From Deinococcus indicus (GTDB taxonomy: Bacteria; Deinococcota; Deinococci; Deinococcales; Deinococcaceae), in the NCBI RefSeq assembly GCF_002198095.1, contig NZ_NHMK01000020.1:62001-126000 (forward strand): a stretch of 64,000 nt of DNA. The letters are read 5' to 3'. Made by a program: the position numbers and the translations under genes. The notes under the pieces are model-generated. The model was not told the DNA's origin. It searched no databases and was given only the letters and a program-made list of their open reading frames with translations. This document shows positions 23,192 through 32,691 of this stretch, in pieces; position 1 is the stretch's first letter; every line of letters starts with the position of its first letter.

Positions 23192-24757
23192 TCAGGCTTC
23201 GGCGCGGATGTGGTCGCGTCCGGCGTTCTTCACGGTGTACAGGCGGCGGTCGGCCTCGGCGACCAGCGCGTCGAAGTCCGGGGGGTCGGCGCGGGCCGTG
23301 TCGGCCACGCCGATGCTGAGGGTGACGCGCAGGTCCGGGATGATGTCCTGCCAGGGGTGGGCGTGCATGCGGCGCTGCAACTCCTGGCAGGTGAGGGCCA
23401 GGTCGGCGGCGCTGGCGTCAGGGCGCAGGATCATGAATTCCTCGCCGCCGTAGCGGGCGGTGACGTCGCCGGGCCGGGCGACGCTGCGGATCAGCTGCGC
23501 GGTGTGTTGCAGGACGGTGTCGCCCAGCTGGTGGCCCCAGGTGTCGTTGATGCGTTTGAAGTGGTCGATGTCGATGATGGCGGCCGCCAGGGGGCGCGGG
23601 GGGCTGCTGGCGGCGGCGAGACGTTCGCCCTCGTGGAAGAGGTGCTCGCGGTTGGTGAGCTGGGTCAGGTGGTCGGTGCGGCTCAGTTCGCGGATGCGGC
23701 GGTTCAGGGCGCGGAGTTCCTGAAGGTGGACGTTCAGTTCGTCGTTGCGGTGGCGTTCCTGTTCGGCGATCTCCTGAAGCGCCTGGATGCGGTGCAGGAC
23801 CTCGAAACTCTGGAGGTTCTGGCGGCGTTCGGCGGCGTGCCGGCTGCGTTCGAGCCGCAGCGTCTCGCTCAGGTGGTGGTGGGCGGCGGCGTGGTCGCCC
23901 AGGGCGGCGTGCGCGGCGCTCAGCTCCTCGTGCAGGACCGGCAGGTTGACGTGCTCGCCGAGCAGGCGGGCGGTGTCCACGGCGGGCGTGAGGAGCGTGA
24001 CGATCCGGTCCGGGGGGGCGTGGCGGGCCAGGGCGAGGCGCGCCGTGATCTGCACCTCCGGGTTGGTGTGCGAGCCGCTGAACTGCTCCAGGCGGGCGCG
24101 GGCGTCGGCGGCGGCCGGGTCGTTCAGGGCGATCAGGGCGTGGAGGCGGGCGGCCTGCACCTCGACTTCCAGGGTGGGCTGCTGGTCCATGAACGGGAAG
24201 GCCATGGCCTGCGCGGTGTGGTGCAGCGTGGCGTGGTGGTCACCGGCCCGCTGGGCGAAGTCGGCGAGGTTGGCGTGGGCGACGGCGACCCCGTGCGCGT
24301 AGTCCATGCCCTGGAAGATCAGGAGCGCCTCGGTGATGTGCTGGCGGGCGCGTTCCGGGTCGCTGAAGCGCAGTTCGACGCCCAGGTCGTGCAGGGCCGT
24401 CGCGGAGAGTTCCGGGTCGCGGATGTGCCGGGCGAGGTCCACCTGCTCCTGGTACAGCGAGACGGCCAGGTCCGGGCGGTTCAGCTGGCTCTGGAGCGCC
24501 GCGAGGATGTTCAGGCCCCGCCCGGTCCAGACGCTGGGCGGCCCGAGCCTGAGGCGGTTGAGGCTGAGCGTGACGCGTTCGACCGCGTCGGGCAGCGCCC
24601 CGTCGCGCCACAGCAGGTACGCGGCGATCACGCCGGCCTGCGGGTCGTCCGGGCCGCCGAGTTCCGGCTGGATGAGCGCGCGGGTCAGGGACGGCTGCGC
24701 GTCGCGGGCTTCCCAGGCGGTGTCCAGCGGAGAGAGGGCGGGGGGTGCGGTGTCCAT
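23192..24757 (-). CDS. GGDEF-domain diguanylate cyclase with TPR-like N-terminus
   Basis: 521-aa protein. The N-terminal two thirds are repeated helix pairs of TPR type (for example AVAHANLADFAQRAGDHHATLHH split over residues 160-185), followed by a short coiled coil (HRIQALQEIAEQERHRNDEL) and a GGDEF domain with RYGGEEFMILR near residue 440. The GGEEF active site is intact, so c-di-GMP synthesis is likely. No membrane segment; the TPR part probably senses a protein or ligand in the cytoplasm. Confidence 0.9.
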   Translation of the reverse strand: MDTAPPALSPLDTAWEARDAQPSLTRALIQPELGGPDDPQAGVIAAYLLWRDGALPDAVERVTLSLNRLRLGPPSVWTGRGLNILAALQSQLNRPDLAVSLYQEQVDLARHIRDPELSATALHDLGVELRFSDPERARQHITEALLIFQGMDYAHGVAVAHANLADFAQRAGDHHATLHHTAQAMAFPFMDQQPTLEVEVQAARLHALIALNDPAAADARARLEQFSGSHTNPEVQITARLALARHAPPDRIVTLLTPAVDTARLLGEHVNLPVLHEELSAAHAALGDHAAAHHHLSETLRLERSRHAAERRQNLQSFEVLHRIQALQEIAEQERHRNDELNVHLQELRALNRRIRELSRTDHLTQLTNREHLFHEGERLAAASSPPRPLAAAIIDIDHFKRINDTWGHQLGDTVLQHTAQLIRSVARPGDVTARYGGEEFMILRPDASAADLALTCQELQRRMHAHPWQDIIPDLRVTLSIGVADTARADPPDFDALVAEADRRLYTVKNAGRDHIRAEA

Positions 24758-24878
24758 CGGCTCAGGTCACGATAATTGAACCGACTCCAGCGCGTACCGG
24801 CAATTGCCTTCATGTGCGGGGGTGAGGGGACCGCCCCCGCCGGGGGAGGGAGTGGTCCTCCGGACGTGCGGACGGGGG

Positions 24879-25943
24879 TCAGGGTTGCGCGGCCCAGAAG
24901 GCGTCGAGCGCAGCCCGGACCTCGGGGAGTTTCTCGAAGTGCGGCAGGCCGTCGGTACCCTCGATCCTCACGGCGCGGGCACCGCTGCGCAGCGTGAACT
25001 CCTGCAGGCGGTCGAAGGACACGAAACCGTCCTGGTCGTACAGGACCAGCGTGGGAATGCTGAGGCGGCTGTACAGGTCGGCGTAGGCGTCGGCCGTGAA
25101 CAGGCGCCCGCTGATGAAGTAGATCGGGGCGTACTTCGCGCCGGGCTGCCGGGTGGTGTCCAGCGAGTAGTCGATCAGACCGCCGTCCACCGGCCCCCGG
25201 AACGAGCGGCTCAGGAAGTACTGGATGCTGGGCCGCGTGCGGATGACCGCGTACAGCGGCGTGCTGAAGGCGTTCAGGCGGTTGTAGAGCTGCTGGCCGC
25301 CGTCGTCGGCGGTGGCTTCCTGGGTGCCGCCGCGCGGGTTGCCCAGGCCGCTGGGGCTGATCAGGGCGGCGCTGCGGACCCGCCGGTCGAGCAGCGCGGC
25401 GCGGGCCACGAACTCACTGCCCAGGCTCAGGCCAACCACGTCCACGTCGGTGTTCAGGCGTTCGATCAGGGCGTTCAGGGCGGCCGTCATCAGCTCCTTG
25501 GTGTACGTGACGTCCGGGCGGTCGCTGCTGCCGAATCCGGGCCATTCCAGCGCGTACACCGGGCGGGTGCCCACGTAGGCGTCCCAGAGGGGTTTCATCT
25601 CGTAGGCGCTGGCGGCGGCGTTCACGCTGCTCGTCAGGATCAGCGGGCGGCCCTGGCCGCGGTCGTCGGCGTAGTACGCGACCCGGCCGAAGTTCGGGAT
25701 GGTCAGGTACCGCCGCTCGCCGCTCAGGGCGGGGCGCAGGGTCACGGTCCGGTCGGCGTCGGCCGCCTGGGCCGTGGCGGGGGCCGGCGCGGGGGCGGCC
25801 GTCTGGGCCAGCGCGGCCGTCCCCAGGGCCAGCCCGCCCACCAGCAGCGCGGCGGTCAGGGTGCGCGCCGTCACGGCAGGCAGGGAGCGGCGGGGGCGGG
25901 CGGCGCGGTCCGGCGCGGGCAGGCGGGTCGGTTCGGAGGTCAT
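24879..25943 (-). CDS. alpha/beta-hydrolase, secreted or membrane-anchored
   Basis: 354-aa protein with an N-terminal signal or anchor ([20 protein letters not shown], residues about 28-47) and an alpha/beta-hydrolase domain. The nucleophile elbow is GLSLGSEF near residue 190, and a catalytic Asp/His pair is likely in [10 protein letters not shown] and the GLPHFEKLP region. Substrate unknown. The start at 25943 keeps the signal near the N-terminus. Confidence 0.8.
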   Translation of the reverse strand: MTSEPTRLPAPDRAARPRRSLPAVTARTLTAALLVGGLALGTAALAQTAAPAPAPATAQAADADRTVTLRPALSGERRYLTIPNFGRVAYYADDRGQGRPLILTSSVNAAASAYEMKPLWDAYVGTRPVYALEWPGFGSSDRPDVTYTKELMTAALNALIERLNTDVDVVGLSLGSEFVARAALLDRRVRSAALISPSGLGNPRGGTQEATADDGGQQLYNRLNAFSTPLYAVIRTRPSIQYFLSRSFRGPVDGGLIDYSLDTTRQPGAKYAPIYFISGRLFTADAYADLYSRLSIPTLVLYDQDGFVSFDRLQEFTLRSGARAVRIEGTDGLPHFEKLPEVRAALDAFWAAQP

Positions 25944-26083
25944 GCCCTCATGCTGGCCCACCCCGGCGGACAGGACTGTCCCTCCGGGTACGCTCGGGGG
26001 GACAGTCCTGTCCGCATCTCATGTGTCACACCATGCAGGCGGCGTTCCTCGCAGCTGCGGGAACTGCTCTAGACTGCGCGGCG

Positions 26084-27088
26084 ATGCGTGCTGATCTGCT
26101 GTCCCGTGTGCTTTCGCTGCTGCCCGAACGGTCGGACCGTCCGGAACTGACCGGGTTCTACGGCATGCTGCGCGATTACCCCGAACGTGGCGGCAAGGGT
26201 ATCCGCAGCGAACTGCTGCTGGCCAGCGCCCGCGCGCACGGCGCCCAGCCGGACGCGGCGCCCGCGCCGGGCACGCCCTGGGACGCGGCGCTGTGGCTGG
26301 CGACGGGTCTGGAGATGTTCCAGAACTGGGTGCTGATCCACGACGACATCGAGGACGACAGCGAGGAACGCCGGGGACGCCCGGCCCTGCACCGCCTGCA
26401 CGGCGTGCCGCTGGCCATCAATGCCGGGGACGCCCTGCACGCCTACATGTGGGCCGCCGTTCACCGCTCGGGCGTGCCGGGCGGAATGCAGGCGTTCCTG
26501 GACATGATCCACCGCACGGCGGAGGGGCAGCACCTGGACCTGTGCTGGGTGGAGGGCCGCCGCTGGGACCTGCGCGAGGAGGACTACCTGCAGATGGTCC
26601 GCCTGAAAACCGCGTACTACACGGTGGTCGTGCCGCTGCAACTGGGCGCACTGGCGGCGGGAGCGCAGCCGCACGCCGGGTTCCACGCGGCAGGGCTGGC
26701 GCTGGGCGCGGCCTTCCAGATCCGGGACGACGTGCTGAACCTGAACGGCGACCCCGTGAAGTACGGCAAGGAAATCGGCGGGGACCTGCTGGAAGGCAAA
26801 CGCACCCTGATCGTGCTGCGCTGGCTGGCGCACGCGCCGCGCGAGCAGCGCGAGGTGTTCCTGGCGCAGATGCACCTGGACCGGCCCGCCAAAGACCCGG
26901 CCGTGATCGCGCAGATTCACGGGTGGCTGCTGGAGAGCGGCAGCGTCGCCCACGCGCAGGCCACCGCCGACGCCCTGGCGCGCGAGGGCCTGACCCTGCT
27001 GGAAGAGGCCCTGACCGGCGTGCCCGATCAGGCGGCGGCGCAGGCGCTGCTGGGCGTCATCCGGGAACTGGCGACCAGAGACGCCTGA
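26084..27088 (+). CDS. polyprenyl (geranylgeranyl/farnesyl-type) diphosphate synthase
   Basis: 334-aa trans-prenyltransferase. First Asp-rich motif in LIHDDIEDDSEERRGRP near residue 85 and the second in QIRDDVLNLNGDPVKYGKEIGGDLLEGKRT near 210. It condenses isopentenyl diphosphate units to supply carotenoids, quinones or membrane isoprenoids; chain length cannot be told reliably. ATG lies eight bases after TAGACT (26070-26075), a leaderless pattern. Ends at a MITE-like repeat. Confidence 0.92.
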   Translation: MRADLLSRVLSLLPERSDRPELTGFYGMLRDYPERGGKGIRSELLLASARAHGAQPDAAPAPGTPWDAALWLATGLEMFQNWVLIHDDIEDDSEERRGRPALHRLHGVPLAINAGDALHAYMWAAVHRSGVPGGMQAFLDMIHRTAEGQHLDLCWVEGRRWDLREEDYLQMVRLKTAYYTVVVPLQLGALAAGAQPHAGFHAAGLALGAAFQIRDDVLNLNGDPVKYGKEIGGDLLEGKRTLIVLRWLAHAPREQREVFLAQMHLDRPAKDPAVIAQIHGWLLESGSVAHAQATADALAREGLTLLEEALTGVPDQAAAQALLGVIRELATRDA

Positions 27089-27240
27089 TCGGGACTCCGA
27101 TTGAATGGGCTGCACAGCCCGCTGGGTCCTAGCGAAGCGACTCGGAGAGCTGCCCCGCAGAGTGGAAGCAACACGCCCATCCGGACGTGAAGCCGGCAGT
27201 GGCAGTGAAGTTCCGGATTGCTTGCGAAACAAACAGCAGT
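27087..27240. repeat. MITE-like dispersed repeat, copy E
   Basis: Starts within the stop region of the prenyltransferase gene with CGGGACTCCGATTGAA and matches copy B (2411-2545, opposite orientation) along most of its length, with small insertions and changes. The far end carries GCGAAACAAAC but lacks the clean inverted end, so this copy is degenerate. Confidence 0.65.
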
Positions 27241-27244
27241 TCAG

Positions 27245-27408
27245 ATCATCAACGGTGCGGACACTGTTCCAGCGTCAGACGGGACAGGCTTGGAACACGT
27301 CTTCTGTCACCCCCTCCCAGCCTCCCCCCTCAAGGGGGAGGGGCAAACACGGCGTGTTCATCGCTGGTCTGCCCTGAAGTGATGAACCTGTCCGCACCAT
27401 TGATGATC
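27245..27408. repeat. 164-bp segment with 20-bp inverted ends
   Basis: GATCATCAACGGTGCGGACA (27245-27264) is inverted at 27389-27408 with 19 of 20 bases matching. The interior holds a CTCCCCC/GGGGGAG hairpin near 27320-27343 and no ORF. It follows directly on copy E of the dispersed repeat. No gene lies in 27089-27441. Confidence 0.5.
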
Positions 27409-27441
27409 CGGTAGAGGGCAGACCTCAGCAGGGCAGCAGGT

Positions 27442-28263
27442 TCAGCGCAGCAGGTTCAGGGCGGCGTGCGCGAACACGCCGAACGCGGCGTTCAGGGCGC
27501 GGATGGCCGGGTCGATGGGCTGCCCGCCCTGCAGGTACAGGCTGGCGTTGAATTCGATGCCGAAGGCGGGCACGCCGCTGCGTTCGCGGTGCGTGCGGCT
27601 GAGGGTGTCGGTCGCCCAGGGTTCCCCGATCGTGACGCGCGGGTCGGGGCTGGCATCGATGATGGGCGCGAAGGCGTCCTGGCAGGCGCGTTGCAGTTCA
27701 CTCCACAGGGCGTGCGGGAAGGTGGGCTGGGCGGGTGTGCCGGGCATCAGGCAGATGGCGGGGCGGGGCGTGCCGGTGTCGTTGCCCAGCGCGGGACCGG
27801 TGGGTGCCATGGAGTGACCGACGATCATGAGGGCCGCGCCGCGCAGTTCGGTGCTCAGCTGGGCGTCGAAGGGGTCCCAGATGCGCCGCAGCCGCGTTTC
27901 GCGGGTGGCCTCGCCGGGCGTCCAGCCGGCCGGGTACAGGGGCGCGCGGTCGAAGCCCATGACCTTCAGGACGCCGTTGTCGTCGCGGTCGTCGCGGTCG
28001 CGGTTCAGGTCGGCGGCGAATCGGCTCCAGGGCGCCTGGGCGTGGCGGGCGCCGGGCACGCTGAACAGCAGATCCGTGTACGGGTCGCCGTCCAGGAACA
28101 GGCGGCGCAGGAACGCCTCGCGGCGGGGCGTGTCGAAGGCGTCGTCGCCCAGCATGTCGCGCAGCACGTCCGCCGGGAGCTGCCCGGAGGGGTGCGGCGT
28201 GACGATCAGCAGCTCGCCGGTGCGGGGCAGGTCGCCTGTGGAGTGGCCGGGCGCGGAGGTCAT
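27442..28263 (-). CDS. N-formylglutamate amidohydrolase (FGase)-like protein
   Basis: 273-aa protein. HPSGQLP near residue 24, a DGDPYTD loop, RFAADLNRDRDD and the GHSM sequence near 148 are the spacing of the FGase/HutG-like amidohydrolase family, with His and Asp/Asn as probable zinc ligands. The family includes N-formylglutamate deformylase and peptidoglycan-like amidases; the substrate here is uncertain. ATG follows TATGCT by six bases (28275-28270), leaderless type. Confidence 0.75.
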   Translation of the reverse strand: MTSAPGHSTGDLPRTGELLIVTPHPSGQLPADVLRDMLGDDAFDTPRREAFLRRLFLDGDPYTDLLFSVPGARHAQAPWSRFAADLNRDRDDRDDNGVLKVMGFDRAPLYPAGWTPGEATRETRLRRIWDPFDAQLSTELRGAALMIVGHSMAPTGPALGNDTGTPRPAICLMPGTPAQPTFPHALWSELQRACQDAFAPIIDASPDPRVTIGEPWATDTLSRTHRERSGVPAFGIEFNASLYLQGGQPIDPAIRALNAAFGVFAHAALNLLR

Positions 28264-28303
28264 GCGCGGAGCATAGCGCCGCCCGGCCGGGCCACGGATG
28301 GAC

Positions 28304-29383
28304 TCAGCGGGGCCACAGGCGGTTCATCCAGCTCGCCGGGTTGGTGCCCTCGCCCCGCACGCGGATCTCGAGGTGCAGGTGCGCGCCGGCGCTCAGGCCG
28401 GTGTTGCCGACCTCGCCGATCTTGTCGCCGCGCGTGACCTTCTGCCCGACCCTGGCGGTCACGCGGCTCTGGTGGAAGTACAGGCTGGTCACGCCCGCTC
28501 CGTGGTCGATGACGACCAGCCCGCCGCGCACCGGGTACCGCCCGGCGATGACGACCGTGCCGTCGTTCACAGCCAGGACGGGCGTGCCGGCCTTTGCGGG
28601 GTAGTCGGTGCCGAAGTGGTACGCGACCGGGCCGCCCGCCGTGTACGTGCGCGGCTGCCCGAAGGAACTGCTGGTGGGCGCGGCGCCCTTCAGGGCCGGC
28701 GCGAAGGGCCGCGCCCAGGCCTGCGGGGTGCGCCGCGCGTAGGCCTTCTCGACCAGGGCGTCCTCGGCCTTGCGGGCGGGGTCCTGCAACACGCCGCTGA
28801 CCTGCGGCGGCAGGTTCAGGTGCTGGATGGGCTGGTCGAGGCCCACGACCGGGATGCGGCCGCGCACGAGTTCGCCGCCCACGCTGACCTCGTACACGAC
28901 CGGGGTGGTCTTGCCCAGCACGACCCGGCCCGGCACGACGTACTCGCCGGCCGCCCCGACGGGTTTCAGGATCTCGTTGGGCTGCCGGACGTCCTCGCCG
29001 ATCTCGCTGGGGAAACGGACGGTGGCCTGCGCGGCCCGCGCGCCGCTGAGCTGCACGGTGAACGCCTCGCCCATGCGCAGGCTGCCGGGCACCGTGACGT
29101 TTACCCCGGCGATGCGGGCGGTGGCGGGCGTGGGCGCCAGCTGTTCGGGCGGCAGCGGGGCGGGCAGCGCGGGCGCGGCGGGCGTGGCCGCCTGTCCCGG
29201 CAGCCGCAGTTGCTGCCCGGCGTTCAGGGCGGGGCTGCTCAGGCCGTTGAGTTTCAGCAGGGCGTCCACGGTCGTGCCGTTGGCCCGCGCGATGGAGAAC
29301 AGGGTGTCGCCGGGTTTGACGGTGTAGGCCGACGCGCCGCCCGTCAGGAGCAGCGCGGTCAGCAGCAGGGAGCGGCGGTTCAT
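28304..29383 (-). CDS. LysM and M23-family peptidase
   Basis: 359-aa exported protein. Signal peptide MNRRSLLLTALLLTGGASA, LysM peptidoglycan-binding domain (YTVKPGDTLFSIARANGTTV) directly after it, a middle beta domain, and a C-terminal M23 (LytM) domain with FGTDYPAKAGTPVLAVNDGTVVIAG split near residues 280-305 and AHLHLEIRV near the end. The M23 zinc motif (HxxxD) is changed to HFGTDYP and HLHLE, both usual. Likely a cell-wall endopeptidase or activator. Leaderless TATCAT seven bases before ATG. Confidence 0.9.
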   Translation of the reverse strand: MNRRSLLLTALLLTGGASAYTVKPGDTLFSIARANGTTVDALLKLNGLSSPALNAGQQLRLPGQAATPAAPALPAPLPPEQLAPTPATARIAGVNVTVPGSLRMGEAFTVQLSGARAAQATVRFPSEIGEDVRQPNEILKPVGAAGEYVVPGRVVLGKTTPVVYEVSVGGELVRGRIPVVGLDQPIQHLNLPPQVSGVLQDPARKAEDALVEKAYARRTPQAWARPFAPALKGAAPTSSSFGQPRTYTAGGPVAYHFGTDYPAKAGTPVLAVNDGTVVIAGRYPVRGGLVVIDHGAGVTSLYFHQSRVTARVGQKVTRGDKIGEVGNTGLSAGAHLHLEIRVRGEGTNPASWMNRLWPR

Positions 29384-29456
29384 GCCCCGCATGATAGTCG
29401 CCCCGCGCGTGAGAAGGCCGGAAGGACGACCCATCCGGACGGCACCGGCCTGCGCG

Positions 29457-29894
29457 CTACAGGTCGAGGGTCAGGGTGACGGGGCCGTCGTTCGTCAGGT
29501 CGAGGACCATGTGCGCCCCGAACACGCCCTCGCCGACCGGGAGGCCCAGCCCTCGCAGCGCGGCGTTGAAGGTGCCGTACAGCGCGCGGGCCTGTTCGGG
29601 CGGCGCGGCGCCGGTGAAGCTGGGGCGGTTGCCGCTGCGGGTGTCGGCGTACAGCGTGAACTGACTGACGCTCAGGACGCCGCCGCCGATGTCCTGGACG
29701 CTGCGGTTCATCTTGCCGTTCTCGTCGTTGAAGATCCGCAGTTTGGCGATCTTGGCGGCCAGGGCGCGGGCCGTCTCCTCGGTGTCGCCGGGCGCGACGC
29801 CCAGCAGGACCAGCAGGCCGGGGCCGGTCTGCCCCGTGACCTCGCCCTCGACCGTGCAGGTGGCGCGGGTCACGCGTTGCAGGGTGGCGCGCAC
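29457..29894 (-). CDS. dtd: D-aminoacyl-tRNA deacylase
   Basis: 145-aa [22 protein letters not shown] at the start, the [10 protein letters not shown] motif near residue 77 and the [11 protein letters not shown] end (Gly-cisPro region) are characteristic. It removes D-amino acids from mischarged tRNA. GTG start separated by one base from the stop of the preceding gene, so cotranscribed. Confidence 0.95.
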   Translation of the reverse strand: MRATLQRVTRATCTVEGEVTGQTGPGLLVLLGVAPGDTEETARALAAKIAKLRIFNDENGKMNRSVQDIGGGVLSVSQFTLYADTRSGNRPSFTGAAPPEQARALYGTFNAALRGLGLPVGEGVFGAHMVLDLTNDGPVTLTLDL

Positions 29895-29895
29895 G

Positions 29896-30180
29896 TCAGT
29901 TCTGCGCCGCGCCGCCCTGCGGGGCAGCGTTCAGGCGCTCCCGGACGCTGCCGATGGCGTTCGTCAGCAGGTCCGCCTCGGTGAAGTCGAGGTTCCCACG
30001 GGTCTTCTCGGCCAGCATGGTCAGGAGTTTCAGGCTGCGTTCGGCCGTCTGGCGGGCGCGGCGTTCCTCCAGCAGGCCGTCGCGGGCGGCGCTGGCGGTC
30101 GCGGCGTTCAGGTCGCCCAGCGCCGCCTCGGCGGTCGCCTGCAGGGAATTGACAAGTCCAACGAATTCCGGGTGTGACAT
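29896..30180 (-). CDS. DUF1844-family protein
   Basis: 94-aa helical protein. The C-terminal half ([23 protein letters not shown], over residues 49-72) matches the DUF1844 pattern. Function unknown. ATG is six bases after TATGCT (30192-30187), leaderless type. First gene of a pair with dtd. Confidence 0.75.
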   Translation of the reverse strand: MSHPEFVGLVNSLQATAEAALGDLNAATASAARDGLLEERRARQTAERSLKLLTMLAEKTRGNLDFTEADLLTNAIGSVRERLNAAPQGGAAQN

Positions 30181-30256
30181 GCGCCGAGCATAGCGGGCAG
30201 CGGCGCGGGCAGGTGTCCGCCCGGCGACGGTACGGGCGGGGCAGACCGGGGCGGGG

Positions 30257-30934
30257 TCAGAACAGGCCCGGCTGGCCCTGCATGTCGGGCGGGGCGGGAT
30301 CAGCGAACGCCTGGGGTTCGTGCAGGCCGCGCAGCACGGCCGCCGCCTCGCGGATGTCGCGCCACGTGAGGCTCTTGGGACCGCCGGGCGCGCGGGTGTC
30401 GCGGCGCAGCAGGTACGCGGGGTGCAGCAGCGGCATCAGGTGGGCGGTGTACGTGCCGCCCTGGCCGTCGTCGTGCCGGTAACGGAACCACTGGCCGCGC
30501 AGGGCACCCATGTTCAGGCGGGTGTCCAGCAGGTAGGTGGCGGCCGTGTGCCCGACCGCCAGGATCACGCGGGGGCGCAGCAGCGTCAGTTGCGGTTCCA
30601 ACCAGTGGGCGGCGCAGGTGCGGGCCTCGTGCGGCAGCGGGTCGCGGTGGCCGGGGGGGCGGCACTTGACGACGTTGGTCAGGTACGCCTCGTCCCGCGC
30701 GATGCCGGCGGCGTGCAGGATGCGGTCCAGCAGCTGTCCGCCCGGCCCGACGAAGGGGCGGCCCTCGCGGTCCTCGTGCGCGCCGGGGCCTTCCCCCACG
30801 ATCAGCAGCGGGGCGTCGGCGCGGCCCTCGGCGACCACGACCTGCGTGCAGCCGGGCCGCAGGTGGCAGGCGCGGCAGGCCCGGTTGCGTCCCTCCAGCC
30901 CGGTCAGCGTGGTGGGTGGGGACGGGTCGGTCAC
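30257..30934 (-). CDS. family 4 uracil-DNA glycosylase
   Basis: 225-aa UDG of the thermostable/[4Fe-4S] type. Cysteines in [10 protein letters not shown] near residue 18 and CRPPGH...CAAHW supply the cluster. Catalytic motif [17 protein letters not shown] near 47 and the C-terminal LLHPAYLLR motif (residues about 180-190) are present. It removes uracil from DNA, fitting base-excision repair. GTG start six bases after TATCCT. Confidence 0.92.
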   Translation of the reverse strand: MTDPSPPTTLTGLEGRNRACRACHLRPGCTQVVVAEGRADAPLLIVGEGPGAHEDREGRPFVGPGGQLLDRILHAAGIARDEAYLTNVVKCRPPGHRDPLPHEARTCAAHWLEPQLTLLRPRVILAVGHTAATYLLDTRLNMGALRGQWFRYRHDDGQGGTYTAHLMPLLHPAYLLRRDTRAPGGPKSLTWRDIREAAAVLRGLHEPQAFADPAPPDMQGQPGLF

Positions 30935-30980
30935 GTCCTCAGGATAGATCGGGCGGGGGGCCAGCGGTCTGTAACGGCGC

Positions 30981-31018
30981 GCAGGGGACGCCCCCGGTCC
31001 GTGCGGGGCGTCCCCTGC
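30981..31018. terminator. terminator hairpin
   Basis: Perfect 14-bp stem GCAGGGGACGCCCC (30981-30994) with 31005-31018, ten-base loop; follows the stop of the leftward gene at 31029 and lies before the UDG gene. Confidence 0.7.
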
Positions 31019-31028
31019 GGGCGCGTGG

Positions 31029-31406
31029 TCAGCCGGCCTGCGCGGCGGCCAGTTTGGGGCGTTTGCTGCGCGCCTCGCGGCGGGTCTTGGGGTCCAGGCC
31101 GACGAGCAGGAAGAAGTTTTCCAGGGCGTTCTCCTGTCCCTTGACGTCCGGGTGTTCGTGTTCGGGGGTGCCGGTCACGAAGGGCAGCGCGCGGTACAGG
31201 TCGAGCGCGTGGGCGATCACGTCGTCCGGGGCGTGCGTCTCGGCGTGCGTGCCGAGCCGGGCGTAGATCTCGCGGCGGCTCTCGGCGTGTTTCAGGAAGG
31301 CGTCCGGGTGCGGCGTCTCGGCGGCGCGCAGCATGTCCTGACGGGCGATACGGCGGTAATGCTTCAGGCCGGTCTGGATCTGTTCGGTGGTCATGGTTTC
31401 CTTCAT
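31029..31406 (-). CDS. hypothetical protein
   Basis: 125-aa hydrophilic, His-rich helical protein of unknown family (for example [16 protein letters not shown] and [19 protein letters not shown]). The start has a strong RBS (GGAGGA five bases upstream), unlike many neighbours. A TATACT sequence about 80 bases upstream could be its -10 box. Monocistronic, ending at a strong hairpin. Confidence 0.65.
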   Translation of the reverse strand: MKETMTTEQIQTGLKHYRRIARQDMLRAAETPHPDAFLKHAESRREIYARLGTHAETHAPDDVIAHALDLYRALPFVTGTPEHEHPDVKGQENALENFFLLVGLDPKTRREARSKRPKLAAAQAG

Positions 31407-31937
31407 GCTGTCCTCCAATGCACCGTGATGGGTTGGTGGGGCCCGGGCGGGGCCAGTGGGTCGGGAGTGCTGATGCCGAGTATAAGCCAGTTCCCGGCGG
31501 GCGGAGGCGGCCACGGCAGCGGGCACAGGGGCCGCTCCGGGGCTGGGCACAGGGCCGCGCGGCGCCGGCTTTCCTGTCCGGCCGGGTCGGAGGGGCCGGC
31601 CCGATTGCCGCGCCTGACCTGTTTCCGGAGCGGTGTGGCGAGGACCGACCCTCCGGCTGTGGAGCAGGTGGCGTGGAGCGGTCAGTCGGCCTTCTCATCA
31701 TGAGTATTTAGTGAGCCGGTGAAAAACCCGGCAATCCGGATCGGACGTGCCTGACAGCGCAGGGACGCCCGCCGCCCCGGATGAGCCACTTTCTGAGAAA
31801 GCTGAAGCTCACCCCCCCGGATGACCTCATGAACAGCTGTGGCCGGACGCATAGACGCCGTATAGGCGCATACCGGAGGCCGGTTTCTCCATGAATGAAG
31901 GACAAATAAATAAAGGCACGCTAAACTTCGGGCGTCG
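31407..31937. other. 530-bp intergenic region without a clear gene
   Basis: Divergent space between the gene starting at 31406 (minus) and the LysM gene starting at 31938 (plus). The left part is GC-rich with a TATACT box on the minus strand near 31482; the right part (from about 31690) becomes AT-richer and ends in AATAAATAAAGGCACG and TAAACT just before the LysM gene. No ORF with coding character and no RNA family recognised. Confidence 0.4.
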
Positions 31938-32558
31938 ATGAAACTCTCCCACGTACTCCTGACCGCCCTTGCCCTGAGTGGCACCGCCAGCGCCGCCACC
32001 TACACCGTCAAAGCCGGCGACACCCTGTACTCCATCGCCAAGGCCACCGGCGTGGACGCCAGCACGCTGATGAAACTCAACCGCCTGAACAGCAGCACCA
32101 TCAACGTCGGGCAGAAACTGACGGTCAGCGGCGCCGCCAGTGCCTCCGCCGCACGCGCCACCACCGCCGCCGCACCCGCCGCCCGCGGAGGCACGTTCGT
32201 CCGCGCGGCCGCCACCCGCTACCTGGGCATCCGCTACGTGCTGGGCGGTAACGGCAACGGCGGCATCGACTGCAGCAGCTACACCATGAACGTGTTCCGC
32301 CAGATGGGCATCAACCTGCCCCGCACCGCCGCCGCCCAGTGGCGCGTCGGCAGCCCCGTCAGCCGCCGCGACCTGCGCGCCGGCGACCTGGTGTTCTTCA
32401 ACACCATGGGCCGCACCGCCAGCCACGTCGGCATCTACATGGGCGACGGCATGATGGCGAACGCCAACTCCTACAAGGGCCGCACGGTCGTGGAACCCCT
32501 GTTCGCCAACTCGTACTGGGCCAACCGTTACGACGGCGCCCGCCGCGTCCTGAACTGA
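31938..32558 (+). CDS. LysM and NlpC/P60 cell-wall hydrolase
   Basis: 206-aa exported protein. Signal peptide ([19 protein letters not shown]), LysM domain ([18 protein letters not shown]), an Ala-rich linker, then an NlpC/P60 domain with catalytic Cys in [13 protein letters not shown] near residue 113 and His in [11 protein letters not shown] near 160. Expected to cut peptidoglycan peptides. A TAAACT box lies ten bases before the start; followed by a terminator. Confidence 0.92.
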   Translation: MKLSHVLLTALALSGTASAATYTVKAGDTLYSIAKATGVDASTLMKLNRLNSSTINVGQKLTVSGAASASAARATTAAAPAARGGTFVRAAATRYLGIRYVLGGNGNGGIDCSSYTMNVFRQMGINLPRTAAAQWRVGSPVSRRDLRAGDLVFFNTMGRTASHVGIYMGDGMMANANSYKGRTVVEPLFANSYWANRYDGARRVLN

Positions 32559-32585
32559 ACGCCGCGCCCGGAGTTTCACCGACAC

Positions 32586-32613
32586 CCCCCGCCCATCCCG
32601 GCGGGGGTTTTTT
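32586..32613 (+). terminator. intrinsic terminator of the NlpC/P60 gene
   Basis: CCCCCGCC (32586-32593), short loop, GGCGGGGG (32600-32607) and six Ts. Confidence 0.85.
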
Positions 32614-32631
32614 CATGTCCGGACAGCGAAA

Positions 32632-32668
32632 GCGGCGGCCCGGTGTTCCTGTGACACCGGGCCGCCGC
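32632..32668 (-). terminator. terminator hairpin for the leftward LolA-like gene
   Basis: Perfect 15-bp stem GCGGCGGCCCGGTGT (32632-32646) with 32654-32668, located just past the stop of the minus-strand gene ending at 32692. Confidence 0.7.
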
Positions 32669-32691
32669 AGCTTGCAGTTCAGAAGAGGCGG

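Noticed and set aside
27317..27345. CCTCCCCC/GGGGGAGG hairpin as a gene terminator
   Set aside because: It lies about 230 bases after the nearest gene and inside a segment with inverted ends, so more likely part of a repeat.
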